Below are positions 1 to 11,355 of a stretch of DNA of 64,000 bases, piece by piece. The translations under genes and the position numbers were made by a program. A model generated the notes under the pieces. It saw only the letters and a program-made list of their open reading frames with translations. It ran no database searches and was not told where the DNA came from. This DNA is from Zeugodacus cucurbitae (lineage: Eukaryota > Arthropoda > Insecta > Diptera > Tephritidae). The stretch's first letter is position 1, and every line of letters starts with the position of its first letter. The DNA lies in NCBI RefSeq assembly GCF_028554725.1, contig NC_071667.1, forward strand, positions 81,878,001 to 81,942,000, written 5' to 3'.

Positions 1-2507
1 CCACAGAACCATACTCCAATATAGGCCTTACCAATGTTGTAAAAAGAATTTTAGTAATATACGGATCACTAAATTCTTTAGACCAACGTTTAACAAAGCT
101 AAGAGCACCTTTAGCTTTTAAGACAATTGAATTTACATGAGAATTAAAATTTAGTTTAGGGTCCATATTAACTCCTAAATCAACAAAGCTAAAAACTTGC
201 TCTAAACTGAAGTTATTTATTACATAGGGGGAAAGATCAACAGTTCTACGGGAAAAGCACATCGTTTTACATTTTTTAAGATTCAGTGGCATATCATTTT
301 TGTGACACCAAGTAACTAAATTATTTAAATCCGATTGCAACTCAGTCCTTTCGTTATGAGAAGTATATGATTTAAAAAGTTTTACATCATCCGCATATAA
401 TAAAATTTCTGAAAACTTAATTACTGAAGGTATATCATTGATGAACAACAAGAACAGAACCGGGCCGAGATGACTACCCTGTGGAACCCCTGAAGTGACA
501 CTAATTGAATCGGATAATGTATTATTAAATAAAACTTGTTGTTTTCTGTTAGTAAGATATGAGGATACCCATTCAAGAAGTCTTGGTTGAAAACCAAGAA
601 GATTCAGTTTTTGCAAAAGAATTGAGTGGTTTACTCTATCGAATGCTTTACTAAAGTCTGTATATATAACATCAGTATTCTTATTATCCCTAAAACCCAT
701 TGACACATGGTTTACAAATTCAAGCAAGTTAGTTACTGTAGATTTCCCTTTACAAAATCCATGCTGAGAGAATGAAATTAAAGGAGAGATTAAGAAAGTT
801 ATTTGGTCAGTGACAATAGCTTCAAAAAGTTTGGGTATAGCTGACATTTTAGCTATCCCCCTATAGTTCTCAACAGATGATCTAACTCCACTTTTATGCA
901 AAGGTAATATAAAAGAGTTTTTCCACATTGACGGAAAAATACCTTGTTTAAGAGATAGGTTAAAAAGCTTAGTTAAGGGCAGATAGATATATTTTGCGCA
1001 ATTTTTAAGAAAGCTTGAGGGAATCATATCAGGGCCATATTTAAACGAATTTTTTAACGTAACTAAATAATTTAAGACATCTGTTTCAGAAATAATTGGT
1101 GTATTAATTACAGTACTCGGACATAACACTTGATGATATGGCACATTCATAGGGTAGTTTGAACAATAATTGGATTTGAAGAATTCTGCAAACATATTAG
1201 AAATAATATAATTGTCACATGACATTGTTGATTTATATTTCATCGCGGACGGAAAATTTGAAATCCTGCGTTTGGAGTTAACGAAACCATAAAACAATTT
1301 CGGATTACGAATCATATTATTTTTTACTTTGATTATGTAGTTTTTATAACATTTTTTGTTAAGTTCCTCAAACTGACGACGCAATTTAGAATATTTTAAA
1401 TAGTCAACAAGAGCTCCAGTTCTTTTATAAAGTTTAAAAGCACGAGCTTTTTTATTTTTTAATTTACATAGCTCATTCGAATACCACAAATTTAAACTTT
1501 TTCTTTTGATAATAAAACATTTCGGAACAAATCTTTCAAAAATATTAAAAATTGTTTCATTAAAATGTGATACATTTAATTCAATATTACCACTATAATC
1601 AGGCCAAGTCAATTTAGAAAGTTCACAATTAATCTTTTTGAAGTTAGCTTTCGCAAAGTTGAACCGAGAACAAAGGTCCTGTTTGTTGCATACAAGTAAT
1701 TCGTCTATGATTTCGATATTAATTTCCAAGGCAGGGTGATAAGAATCCTCTGGCAAAACTAAAGGATCAGATCGGACCACAGAAACTGTTGAAGTATTAT
1801 CAACATAGACCAAATCTAAGAATTTACCAAACTTGTTCGGAATTAAGTTAATTTGGTTAAGACCCATCCCAGACATTTCTTCCAAAAACTCATTAAAGCT
1901 TAAACGAGTGCAAAAAGGGGTAATGCAACCGTCAACAGATTTCCAAGATACACACGGTAAATTGAAATCGCCTTGAACAATTATGTAATCAGTATTCTTA
2001 GCAATTGAAAAAACATTATTTATTAAAGAAACATGCTGCGTATATACAGATAAGTCCGATTGAGGCGGAATATAAGATAAAGTTAGATAAATAGAACATT
2101 TATTAATACAAATTCGTATGCACTTAAATTCAATAAAGTCCGCATGAGGAACTTCTACTTCTTCAGATGGAATTGAAGAATGCACAGCAAATAGTACACC
2201 CCCCCCCGACTCTGTTCAGTCGATCGCATCTAAAGATTTGAAATTCACTATTTAATATTTCGTTATCAAAGATATGAGGTTTAAGCCAAGTTTCAGTAAA
2301 AGCGATGACTTTAAAATTACAATTAGTGCTGTTCAAATACAATTTTTTTAATTTTGTATTTAAACCCCTTACATTTTGATAGTGAATTTGTAATGAATTT
2401 TTTATAATTAGTTTTTTGAATCCGCGGCATTTTTTGGAATATGAGCAATTACAGTTTGTTTTTGTTGCTTTTGCTCGAATTCGCGCACGAAAGCACCAGG
2501 TGGCCAA
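1..2507 (-). pseudogene. LINE ORF2 endonuclease/reverse transcriptase, one frameshift, cut by window edge
   Basis: The first 114 codons (2507 to about 2205) hold the start of the endonuclease: QNVRGLNTKL, then the Glu-bearing FTETWL. A homopolymer of nine G on this strand (plus-strand C run 2199-2207) throws the frame. With eight G the frame continues GGGVLFAVHSSIP and stays open to base 1. Downstream in that frame I read the endonuclease motif QGDFNLP (near 1966) and SYHPALEI (near 1735) in place of the usual SDH-type ending. Reverse-transcriptase motifs follow: YTDFSKAFDRVNH (near 628-666), GVPQGSHLGP (462-490) and the catalytic YADD at 386-397. The 3' end, including any RNase H, lies outside the window. 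A single homopolymer indel could be a sequencing error or one real mutation. Confidence 0.85.
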
Positions 2508-3274
2508 AATGATTCATCAAGTAGCAATTGAAAATTAACAGCTGAAACGCCAATCTTGAAAGAAGATATGTTTCTTTCGTATTTAAAGTTAAATTTTCTG
2601 ACATCAATATCAATATCGTTAATTTTTAATTTCGACGAGATGTAAAACTTTATATCTTCGATTGTGGTATCCGAAGCGAATCTCGAAACGAAAATTGATT
2701 TTCGTTGAGGTATTACTACCAAATTTTTTGCCACAAACTCAGAGTTAATAGGAGCCGGATCCTGAATAGTTTTCCGCTTAAGGTTATCGTTAATTGTTTT
2801 CGGAGGATTAAGCACTTTTGAAGAGGAAGGCTTCTCTCCTTGAGGGCAAGGAGATGAGAGATTAATAAGGTCTAATTTCACCGGTGACATACTTTTCACG
2901 GACAAAGTGGCAGGTTCCTCATTAGACGGACGTTTACGTTTTGATGAAGGCTTAGCATTATCATCTTGATCATTCAGGCATTTAAATGATGGAAACAGCA
3001 CTTCATAATGCTTAAATTTTTCTGTAAGGTTTTGAAGTTCTCGACCGATTTCTTTAAAATTATTGCGCGCCTGTTTAAAAACTTTAAATAATTCAATATC
3101 TGTCGGTCTACACTTTAAGCACGACCAGCGCAGACCCTTTCCATCGAGAATAGAATCTAAGATTCTACCTGTCAATCCAGCACATTTAAGATGGGCAAGC
3201 CCGTCACAAAGCCAACAAGAAACAAAACGATCAGAATCGCCTTTAATAGTACAATTCGGAAAATTGCAAGTCAT
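2408..3274 (-). CDS. LINE ORF1 protein with N-terminal PHD-like zinc finger
   Basis: This is a 288-residue open frame. Residues about 3-56 carry a Cys/His pattern (C3, C8, C20, C23, H28, C31, C52, C55) resembling the PHD-like finger known from ORF1 of CR1 and some insect LINEs. A charged Lys/Arg/Ser-rich middle (about 95-185) looks like a linker. The C-terminal part (about 190-285) contains IFVSRFASDTTIEDIKFYI, an RRM/esterase-like fold typical of LINE ORF1 nucleic-acid chaperones. The presumed role is binding element RNA in the ribonucleoprotein. The frame is unbroken, so the copy is fairly young. The ATG sits 4 bases downstream of an unbroken run of 21 T on this strand (plus-strand A run 3279-3299). 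ORF1 overlaps the ORF2 frame by about 100 bases. Confidence 0.8.
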   Translation of the reverse strand: MTCNFPNCTIKGDSDRFVSCWLCDGLAHLKCAGLTGRILDSILDGKGLRWSCLKCRPTDIELFKVFKQARNNFKEIGRELQNLTEKFKHYEVLFPSFKCLNDQDDNAKPSSKRKRPSNEEPATLSVKSMSPVKLDLINLSSPCPQGEKPSSSKVLNPPKTINDNLKRKTIQDPAPINSEFVAKNLVVIPQRKSIFVSRFASDTTIEDIKFYISSKLKINDIDIDVRKFNFKYERNISSFKIGVSAVNFQLLLDESFWPPGAFVREFEQKQQKQTVIAHIPKNAADSKN

Positions 3275-3278
3275 TATG

Positions 3279-3299
3279 AAAAAAAAAAAAAAAAAAAAA
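3279..3299. repeat. A21 homopolymer just upstream of LINE ORF1
   Basis: There are 21 consecutive A on the plus strand, which is T21 immediately before the ORF1 start on the coding strand. It may be polymorphic or assembly-sensitive. Confidence 0.9.
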
Positions 3300-3817
3300 T
3301 TAAATTGAAGGAAAAAACAGAATAGTAAATAATAATAAAAATTAAAATATGATATAATAGTAAATAGAAAAACAATAATAGTTATACTGAATTAGCCGAG
3401 ATCACAACCAATATAATAGTGAGCAGTTTGAGAAGCACTGAGCCACTTAAAAATAACACGCAAACAGCTGTGAGCAAAAATGAAAAAAAAAGACGAATCA
3501 AAAGAAAAAGAGCAAATTAAAACAAAAACAATATGCAATCGCACAAACAATTGCAAAGTAGGAAATAAAATTGATAATTGATAACAACAACAAATGATTT
3601 AAAAGACTCGGCACCAGAATTTAAGAAAATAGTTAAAATACATTTAAAATTTAAATATAACACAAAAGCAAATTAGCACAAATACTTAGCTTTAGATTAC
3701 ACTTATTAAAAGTAAACTTTCTTTAATTATATTAATAAATTTAAGCACAAATTCAAGAACCGAGAAAAAATTAAACTTCACAGTTTGACGTGTTGCCAGA
3801 TTTATATTTTATTATAC

Positions 3818-4110
3818 AGGTTATTGTCGAAAGTTACTAAAAGTGCGTTAACTTACTAGCGAACAACACCAGAGACTACTCGACCGATTTCAATGAAATT
3901 TGGTACGTTATATTTTCTTGACACCTTCATTGACACGCTGGAAAATGTACGAAATCGGTGCCAGCACTCATATTCTAAGGATAATTTTTTACCGAAAATA
4001 TCTGTAAATTTCTCAGATAATTCAAAGTTATTTTTTACTTCTAATAGTGTGTCTCTGTACCAAAAATGGTTAAAATCGGGTCATAACTGCCTTAGCTCCC
4101 ATAAGCCTAA
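3818..4110 (+). repeat. Fragment of the 1.2-kb interspersed repeat seen at 11.6 and 62.6 kb
   Basis: The stretch shares the phrases ACTAAAAGTGCGTTAAC and ACTCGACCGATTTCAATGAA with the copy at 11631-12821, in the same order and orientation. Only the middle part of the family is present. The LINE on its left seems to abut or interrupt it. No coding potential is seen. Confidence 0.5.
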
Positions 4111-4354
4111 TAGTAACAATAACAATTAAGGGAATATATGTATAACCTTGGAAATAGTGTAGCTTGGTGGCAATTGGATTTAAACTTTACTTCTTCCTTT
4201 GATTAAACGCTAGAAATTGCCGCCGGGCACTACGCCATTTCCATTACGTCTGCCCGTACAAATTGTACACAAAAGTCATACATTTCAGTGTTGGCGGCAT
4301 AATTAGACCATCAATTGTGGAAAATTCATGGTTTTCATGAAGGAATAAACGAAC

Positions 4355-4382
4355 CAGCCAACAGCCAACAGCCAACAGCCAA
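4355..4382 (+). repeat. Perfect heptamer tandem repeat (CAGCCAA)4
   Basis: Four exact copies of CAGCCAA are followed by related ACGAGCCAG. It reads as a short minisatellite in intergenic DNA. Confidence 0.9.
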
Positions 4383-5643
4383 CGAGCCAGCGGACAAATG
4401 AATGGGAGAAGCGACATGGGCAGCAATGAATGGCTGAGTACTGCCAACACAATGCAGGCCGCTGGAATAGACTTCCAAATAAAACGGAAATATTCCCAGA
4501 AACGACGGACGTATCCATATACATACAAACATATGTGGTGGTGCGTTAGATTTACTCTTCTGTACGGAATTGCGTGAGCTTGTTGCTGGACGCTCAAATG
4601 GTTGAAAATACGTTCGATTCACAGTTGGTCGTTTTGTATGTAATTTTTATAACATCGGTACGGAGTGTCACGCGCTCGAAAATGAAAGATTTTTTTTTTT
4701 TAATCCAACAATTGCCGGAAAATGGTTTAGACTTGGTTCTCAAATCTATTGTTATTCTCAGCACAAAATTTTTCGAGAACCTCGGCCCTTTTCTTATCTT
4801 TTTGAAAGTTTAAGATCCTACATTAAAAATTTACATAACGAGTGCTCTATAAAACCGTCAAATCATGCACACAATTGTTCACATGGTCTGTGAAATCGTA
4901 TATGCCCTCGTTTCTGCCACAGAAATGGAACAAAGAGATTCATGGCAACAGGCTAAATGTTTCTACTGACAGAGGCTGCAACAAGAATGTGCGTTCCCAG
5001 TCTTAAAGCTTATAAGTATTCATACATTTGTGAAGACAATGTGTGGAGTGACGTTGATAAACATAACTGTAAACATTTTTCCTTCTGCAACAGATTCTAC
5101 TGTCCATCAGCAAATCTATATGCTTACTTCTTATGAATGTTCTTGATCAATATTTTTCCGCCAATTCATCATAAAGTGTTACCAGCATTAATTTCTCGCG
5201 CTCTTCTCTCTCGCGCTCTCATGAGATACATCACTGTCAGCTGTAAGGTAGCTTGTTGCAAAATAACGCCGCTTTTATTGCGCTTAAATGCACCGAGCAG
5301 GTTGTTGTTGCCACACATGCTTATGCAACACTGTGTTGCACCCTAATAATTCTCCGAGTGAAATTAATTTCTTTATTACTTCCTTTTGCCACATAAATTA
5401 GCTAACGAAACAAACTTAGAGCGCATCCGGCTGCTGCCGCTTCTATAATAACCTAAAATTCATTTATTCGTGTGTGAAGTTGCAACAACAAAGACTTATA
5501 GCGCCGCCCCGCTTACCACTTGTTACTGCTGCTATTTGGTGAATTTGTGCCGCCATTGCTTTTGGTGCCAAGTTTTCTCGCCTGCCAACGCAGGCCGTAG
5601 CGCATACCATCGGCTTGAAGATGCCCGACTGTGTGGCCCTGTG

Positions 5644-5662
5644 GGTGTGTGTGTGTGTGTGT
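5644..5662 (+). repeat. (GT)n microsatellite
   Basis: A near-perfect GT run. Comparable GT/TG or AC runs occur near 14285, 17669, 55605 and 59055, as is usual in fly noncoding DNA. Confidence 0.8.
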
Positions 5663-7495
5663 TGGTTCAAAGTGAAGTGAACTCGCATATTTTATTTATA
5701 AAATAAATTATATGCTAAGCGAGACAGCCCGCTTGCACGCCCCTTTTGAATTACACACGTTGGCACACTGCGAAAGCAGGAAGCAGCAGAGTCGCGCCGA
5801 GGTTCGAGTTCTTCTGGGTGGTTCGGCGATGGCTGTAAACAGCTGTTTCGGTTAAATTGGAAAGTGCAGTTGAAGTTGCTTACAGCAAATATGTGCGTTC
5901 GTGTTTGTATTTACTTGTGAGCGTGGTAGCATCGGCATGAGGTTATAGGCGCCGCTCACGTAACGGCATGTCGCATGCCAAAAATGACGTTGAAGTCGAA
6001 CTCCATCATCCGGTGGATATTCTATAGACTTTGGTGACATTTATACACGTAAATATAACGGTATATATGTATGTATTCTTAAAATACCGCTGGCTTCTGG
6101 GTCGGCAAAGAAATATATTTGAGCCACAGCATATAAATGTAGCTGCTGTGCGTCACTCGAATTTCGCACTGCACAGTGGTCCAACGAAAATTGTTGCCGT
6201 TGGTTGACTGAAAAGTAGCAGAAAATAGGAGAAAACAGATAAACACGCCGGTATGCATATTCAAAGCCACATTTGCGTATGTGAGTTGTATATATAATAT
6301 GTATGTATGTATGTGTACGAGTCTGTAGAAGTGCTACAGTGCAGCACCGGGCAAAATTCATCTTGTGTGTATGAGTCCATATATTCATAAAAGTTTCGTT
6401 GTTCGTACTCTCACTCGCATTCAACTCATTTCTCCAGCGCCACACTTTCGACCATTTTTATGCATGACGCGTACAATTATGTGATGCATATAATTTTCTG
6501 GAACAATTCCATCAACGTGAATTATGCTTAACATACTCGTTCATATTCGCCATTCTTTTTATTTGGCTTGTAAATTTTACGTTTGCTCGAAAAGCACAGG
6601 AAATGAGAAAAAAATTTACAGGAAACGACATTGAAAGGTAGCGCCGAAGAAGTATACATATGTATTTGTATGAGTCCTGGTAATACTCATACAGTTAAAT
6701 TGGTGTATAGCTACAGAATTGTTGAAAGTATTAATGGTGTAATGAGCTGTATATGATGAGTTATAGACTTCAGTCTTTAAAAGAGAGCGTAGTTATTGAG
6801 ATTGCGCCTAAAAGTATGCTTAAATTCATATTTTTGGAATATTTACTGTTGGTCAAAAGGGTTATTGATAAGGTTATTAGATTTTAATATAGTTTTATAG
6901 AAAAATGTCTGTGTAATATTTTGGTGATTTTCATAAGGTTTGTGAATTCAATCGATTCAGAAATAATTTTGTTAAACTTCGTTTTAGGACATTGAAATCT
7001 AAAAATCTCTAACAAAATTAGACCAGCTTCAAATATATAAATCTATATAATTAAAAGTAATTTCCTTCGTCGACATTAATGTTGTCACCTTTAAAATTGT
7101 CCGCATTCTATACTATAGACTTTTCGCATAGCCAAATTAATAGATCAATTAAAATTTTGATTGAGAAACAAATTTTGGCACTTCATACTGCCGGCTACTC
7201 GATAACCGATCAGCTGTTACACTTTTTTGTTTTTACTTTTCATAAGAAGTTCGTAAGTTTCATCAGCTGTTTGCTATTTTGGTAAGTAAGGTAAGGTAAG
7301 TTGGTAAGTTTCATCAGATGTTTGCTATTTTTTTTATTTCCAGAAGCGCAATCTTTGTCGCAGAGTTGCATTTAATTTTCAAATCAATTAATATTCAATC
7401 AAAAAATTAGTATAGATTTTTTTTTGTATGGTAAATCGTTCTTAATTAGCCTTTTAATCGACCAGAGGCCGGTTAATTGCTCAATTAGCTCCTGT

Positions 7496-7934
7496 GTGAA
7501 AACGTTATTATGCACCTATGCCTGCACTTTATACAATCGTCGAAAACTAACACGATTTTTGGGATATCATTTAGCTCTTTCAGCGATTGCTTGGAAGCTT
7601 ATAAAACGATGGCCTTTTAATGTTCTTTTTATTTTTGGAAATAGCATAAAGTCACACGGAGCGATGACTGGTGAATATGGAGACTGGGGCATTGTTACTG
7701 TTTTGGTTTTGGACAAGCATTCTAGAACAAGCAAAGAAGTGTGAGCTTTTAACAAACAAAATCGTTAAGATCTAACCTTAGCAGCTGGTACTAAGGTATG
7801 AAAAGAGCTTAAATGTTTTGAACTTTTATCGGAGTTTTTATATCAGTAGAATATAATATACAAAAAAAATTGATAACTGGCTTTTTGTACAAAGGGAGAT
7901 TTAAAAATTCCCGTTATTTTTTGAACACGCCTCG
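7496..7934 (-). mobile_element. DD34D mariner relic (C-terminal transposase plus one TIR)
   Basis: On the minus strand a frame reads QSPYSPVIAPCDFMLFPKIK and then LKGHRFISFQAIAE. This is the third-Asp block of DD34D mariners (YSPDLAPxDxxLF) and the segment after it. It continues, after a frame change, with KIVLVFDDCIKCRHRCII, matching the mariner C-terminal EDW-KRWHKCI region. Bases 7899-7934 read, on the minus strand, CGAGGCGTGTTCAAAAAATA, the same terminal repeat found at 19351 and 21262, followed outward by TA. The N-terminal domain and first two catalytic Asp residues are deleted. The far end near 7496 is not identifiable. Dead element. Confidence 0.75.
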
Positions 7935-9050
7935 TAGTGGTTTATGCAAATCTTGTGTCTTGTGGCTTCATTTAAATGAATCGTGTGGTTTTATTATGTA
8001 CTTCAATGCGCTTTCAACAAACTCTCGCTATACGAAGTCTTCGTATGAGCAATGCTTGGGATTTCCTTAGCCAAAAATAACTTCAAAACCAGTTTCATTC
8101 AGTGCAATTCCCACCGAAATTAGGAAAGTACAATCAATAGAAATTGAATGAAACAATTATAAGTGGCATTTATAGTTTTAAATAACCAGCACTTTAAGTG
8201 CTTTTTCATTCCAAGCGTGTTTGACTGTATACAGGGTGTTAGGTATTTTTGTTTATTTCAATTTGATTATGAGCTGAAAATGTTTATGTGCGAAATTTTT
8301 CTTCGAAGATAATGGCATCTCACTAACTTTGTATCTGATTTAAATAATTTTGAAAGGAATCTGTAGATCCGTTGAGCTGTTATTATCTATCGGTTGAAGA
8401 ACCCCGAAGAAAAATGATGCGTCGGTTCGGGTTCGAATATATGGTATTTTATGTTTGTCATATCAGACAATATATGTTTGTTCATCCAGCGTTTTCAAAG
8501 CATTGAGAAATTTACTTCAAGCAAACACAGGAAGGAAGATATAGATACAGGTATAGATATAGATAGAAAGGAAGATATTGGCATACAATTCTAAATTTCA
8601 AAATTTTTGTCTTAAGAGAGAAATATGAGCATAGAAAAACTTCAATAATTTTAATACCGTAATAAATTCTTACACTAGCTTTTATTACGACTTCATGTAC
8701 AATACATCCATATATTGTGTCATATTTTTCCCCACGATTTTTTCTAAATAAAAAAAATTTGTTTGCGGTCTCTTAAACGAACGATTCATTAAAAGTGTAA
8801 AAGATGCTCAATCGGAAATTTTTAAATTACTTGTAAGCCTCTTAAAGAACAATAACAATAATAATAACAACGAAAAATGACGAACAAAAATTTGTTAAGA
8901 AAATATAAACCTCAACAGACAACCAAACAAAAGTAGATAATGGCTCCATTAAAAAAAAAATATGCGTAAAGCTTATTAACAGCAGCGTGAACAGTGAAGA
9001 GTTTAGTTTGTCAGCAGCAGTTAATGAGCGTTCAATTGGCAATAAGCAGC
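7935..9050. other. Intergenic DNA
   Basis: AT-rich, with a small GATATA-type microsatellite near 8537-8575. Nothing else is recognisable. The last part would include the upstream region of gene A. Confidence 0.5.
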
Positions 9051-9052
9051 GG

Positions 9053-9058
9053 TCAGTT
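9053..9058 (+). promoter_or_regulatory. Candidate initiator (TCAGTT) for gene A
   Basis: TCAGTT matches the insect initiator consensus TCA(G/T)T(T/C) and lies about 220 bases upstream of the gene A start codon. A TATATAAA-like box near 9169 is an alternative. Neither is proven. A cap-mapped transcription start would decide. Confidence 0.25.
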
Positions 9059-9273
9059 TGACATTGTTTTTGGAAATCGCGAGTGAAACATAAATTTTGA
9101 AGCAATAATTTGCATTATTCAGACGCATATGTGTATATAGACAAATATATTCAAGTGATTTGTAAAGTTATATAAAAATTGGTGTTGAAGTCGTTGTGGG
9201 TGATTTTTTTTATTTTTAATTTTTGAGTGTTCGTTTTTTAACTAAAAATTTTTAAATAAAAAAAATTTGAAAT

Positions 9274-10367
9274 ATGAAATTCCGCTGCAATTTGTTATTG
9301 TTGTTATTGTTATTATTCTACATTTCGAGTGTTAATGCGGCGAATGTGATTAATTGTCGGCATTTAGAAGCGGTTAAGCGTGTAAAACGACAAACAGCCG
9401 AACAACAACAATACCAACAAACGCAAAGGTAGTGAAGGCGGTAATTAATTACAACGCCGTTTATTCTTATTATTGTTGCATTCAGTGTTGACAAATAATT
9501 AATTTTGCTTGCAATTTGTTTTTTTTTTTTCAAAAACCGGCAAAACGCGTCTTATCAGGCATGTGCACCAACAGCATTCAACTCAATCATCCTCCATCTA
9601 TCAGCCAAATGTCAGGTTTTTTAACGCACATCCAGCGCAGCAAGTGCAACAACTGCAAGTCCAGAGTGGAACTCAGCAACGCGTTGTGTTTACAATGCGG
9701 CAGCAACAGCAATCAGCAGCGCAACAACAACAGCAACAATTTCCATACCAACAACAACAACATACGTCCGCAGTAGCATCGCAGCAATATACGAATAATC
9801 AGCAATATTTCCTAGGTAACGGTTATCAACAGCGGCAACAACAACAACAGCAAGTGTACAATGTCACACATTTGCCGCGTATCAGCCAACAGCCACAGCA
9901 GCAGCAACAGCAATTTCGTACGCAGCAACCACAGCAGTTCCACCAATCACAACAACAACAACACTTACAATTCTACAAGCCACAAACAACAACAGTAACA
10001 CAGGGAAATACACAGTACTCGAACCAACAACCCATCTCATACCAGCCTCAACCACCGTCACAGCCACCACAGGGAACCACACCGCTACCCAACCAAGGCA
10101 ACGCCGGCATAACTCCAATTTTCGCGCCACTACTGCCCTCATATTTCAAGTAAGTTCCGCTGTCGATTATTAATTTTTAGTTAATGTTTTACTGTTAATT
10201 GATTGAATTTTTTCTTTCTGAATAACAGTGAAGATGAAGATGACATGTCGCTCAAATACCCGCCATCATGCGAAATGTGTTGCATTCCAGATCAAAAGCC
10301 ATGCGAAAACTGTTGCGATACAAATCCACTTTTGAGTGCCGCCGTTTTGAAGTCATCAACGGGTTAA
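9274..10367 (+). CDS. Gene A: secreted Gln-rich protein with doubled CxxCC tail (3 exons, 294 aa)
   Basis: Three exons join in frame: 9274-9428, 9559-10149 and 10229-10367. Donors are GTAGTG and GTAAGT; acceptors are TTATCAG and AATAACAG. Both introns are phase 2, and joining restores one open frame of 294 residues. Residues 1-22 form a strong signal peptide with a Leu run (6-14) ending SSVNA. Basic sites KR and VKRQ (35-40) could be convertase sites. Residues about 42-245 are dominated by Gln runs with Pro, Tyr and Ser, a low-complexity, structural-protein-like composition. The last exon turns acidic (EDEDD) and carries C263-x2-CC-x6-C274-x2-CC, two identical CxxCC modules. The product is expected to be extracellular. 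Function is unknown and I recognise no named family. The CAG/CAA mix argues against simple triplet expansion. Confidence 0.8.
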
Positions 10368-10495
10368 AGGATATTGAATTGGCATTTAAAATTTTCTTTA
10401 GCTATTTGTTAAGTTAGTGTTAAGTATAAAGGCCGCAAGGGGTTAAAAAGGTGTAAATTTAAGCTCGACGAAAGCTCTTATTGAATTTAGAAAAT

Positions 10496-10501
10496 AATAA
10501 A
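10496..10501 (+). terminator. Poly(A) signal of gene A
   Basis: AATAAA lies 129 bases after the gene A stop codon and is the first canonical signal downstream. Confidence 0.6.
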
Positions 10502-10963
10502 GGTGAACATAATTTGTTGTTAACTTCTCCTTTTGTATGAGGATATGTTATAGGTCGCCTTCGTACAGCTAATCGTATATTTTTATCTTCTAGAGAGTTA
10601 GAAACAGTTAGAGTTTATTAAAAATATGACATTGTGGCTATGGAACATACCCGCTCCTAAAAATTCTGACTATAAGAATTTCCTCTTACCTTGACAGACA
10701 TGTACATATTGTAGTATGCTTAAGAAACCATACGTGTATCACCTGTGTTCTGAATTTTGTTCGATAGCAAATGGTGTTCCATACTATAATACAGTGCTAG
10801 AAACCACTGCAATTGTGAAATGTACTACAATAGATCACATTGAACACACCGAAAGCTTTAAGCTCTTCTGCCACAATCATACATATGTTTTCTGATATTT
10901 TGACAGCTCGAAAGACAATTTAATTCAAAATAAACTGAAATCAATTAATTATAATGGAAAATA

Positions 10964-11355
10964 CAGTGGAACTTCTCTAACTCGAATCACCATAATCCAC
11001 AAAAAACTTCGAGTTATAGAATTTTCATTAAAAAAAAAAATCGTTTATCGTTTTTTTAAATACGTTAAAACATGTAATTCTGTATTCCATGCCTTTTTTA
11101 CATGATTTATCCACAAATGTAATTCCATATTGTTCACCTACATACGATATAGAGGGACTCTTTTAAAAATCTGTCTTGATAATAAAATTTTAAAATTTGT
11201 ATTATGTCCTGGTCGAAAAGTTCGATTTATGGAAAACTTCGAGTTAAGGAAGTTTGAGTTTTGGCAGCAAATTTGTATTAAATTTGATTTCAAAACGCTA
11301 TTGCCAAATCAAAAGTTCGAGTTATGGGGATTTTCGAGTTATGGAAGTTTCACTG
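10964..11355. mobile_element. pogo/Tigger-like MITE (392 bp)
   Basis: The left end reads CAGTGGAACTTCTCTAACTC and the right end, reversed, CAGTGAAACTTCCATAACTC. They are imperfect terminal inverted repeats of about 24 bases, 21 matching. Both ends are flanked by TA (10962-10963 and 11356-11357), the Tc1/mariner/pogo target duplication. CAGT-type ends and TCGAGTTA-rich subterminal repeats are typical of pogo/Tigger. The phrase CGAGTTA(T/A)(G/A)GAA recurs several times inside. There is no transposase, so the element is non-autonomous. Confidence 0.7.

Larger units (their letters stand above)
1..3790 (-). mobile_element. Non-LTR retrotransposon (Jockey/CR1-like LINE), 3' part beyond window
   Basis: A LINE reads leftward and leaves the window at base 1. 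In 5'-3' order on the minus strand it has an AT-rich leader (about 3790 down to 3275), ORF1 (3274-2408) and a long ORF2 (2507 to the edge). The gag-like ORF1 with a Cys/His finger, the apurinic-type endonuclease and the reverse transcriptase are the standard Jockey/CR1-group layout. The 5' limit is approximate. It is placed just before a fragment of another repeat that starts near 3818. No target-site duplication can be judged because the 3' end is outside the window. Clade assignment is from motif style only. Confidence 0.85.
4111..7495. other. Intergenic DNA, no gene recognised
   Basis: The stretch has only short chance frames rich in Cys/His/Thr from microsatellite-like sequence. It includes a CAGCCAA heptamer array (4355-4382), a GT run (5644-5662) and scattered TATGTATG. 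It has no splice-consistent exon chain, RNA gene or recognisable transposon. Confidence 0.6.

Noticed and set aside
8430..8445. GGGTTCGAATATA resembling a tRNA B box
   Set aside because: No A box or cloverleaf at proper distance; no tRNA gene was found by eye in the window.
9882..10142. Minus-strand 86-codon frame over gene A
   Set aside because: Antisense shadow of the Gln-rich exon (CAA/CAG read as Val/Leu).
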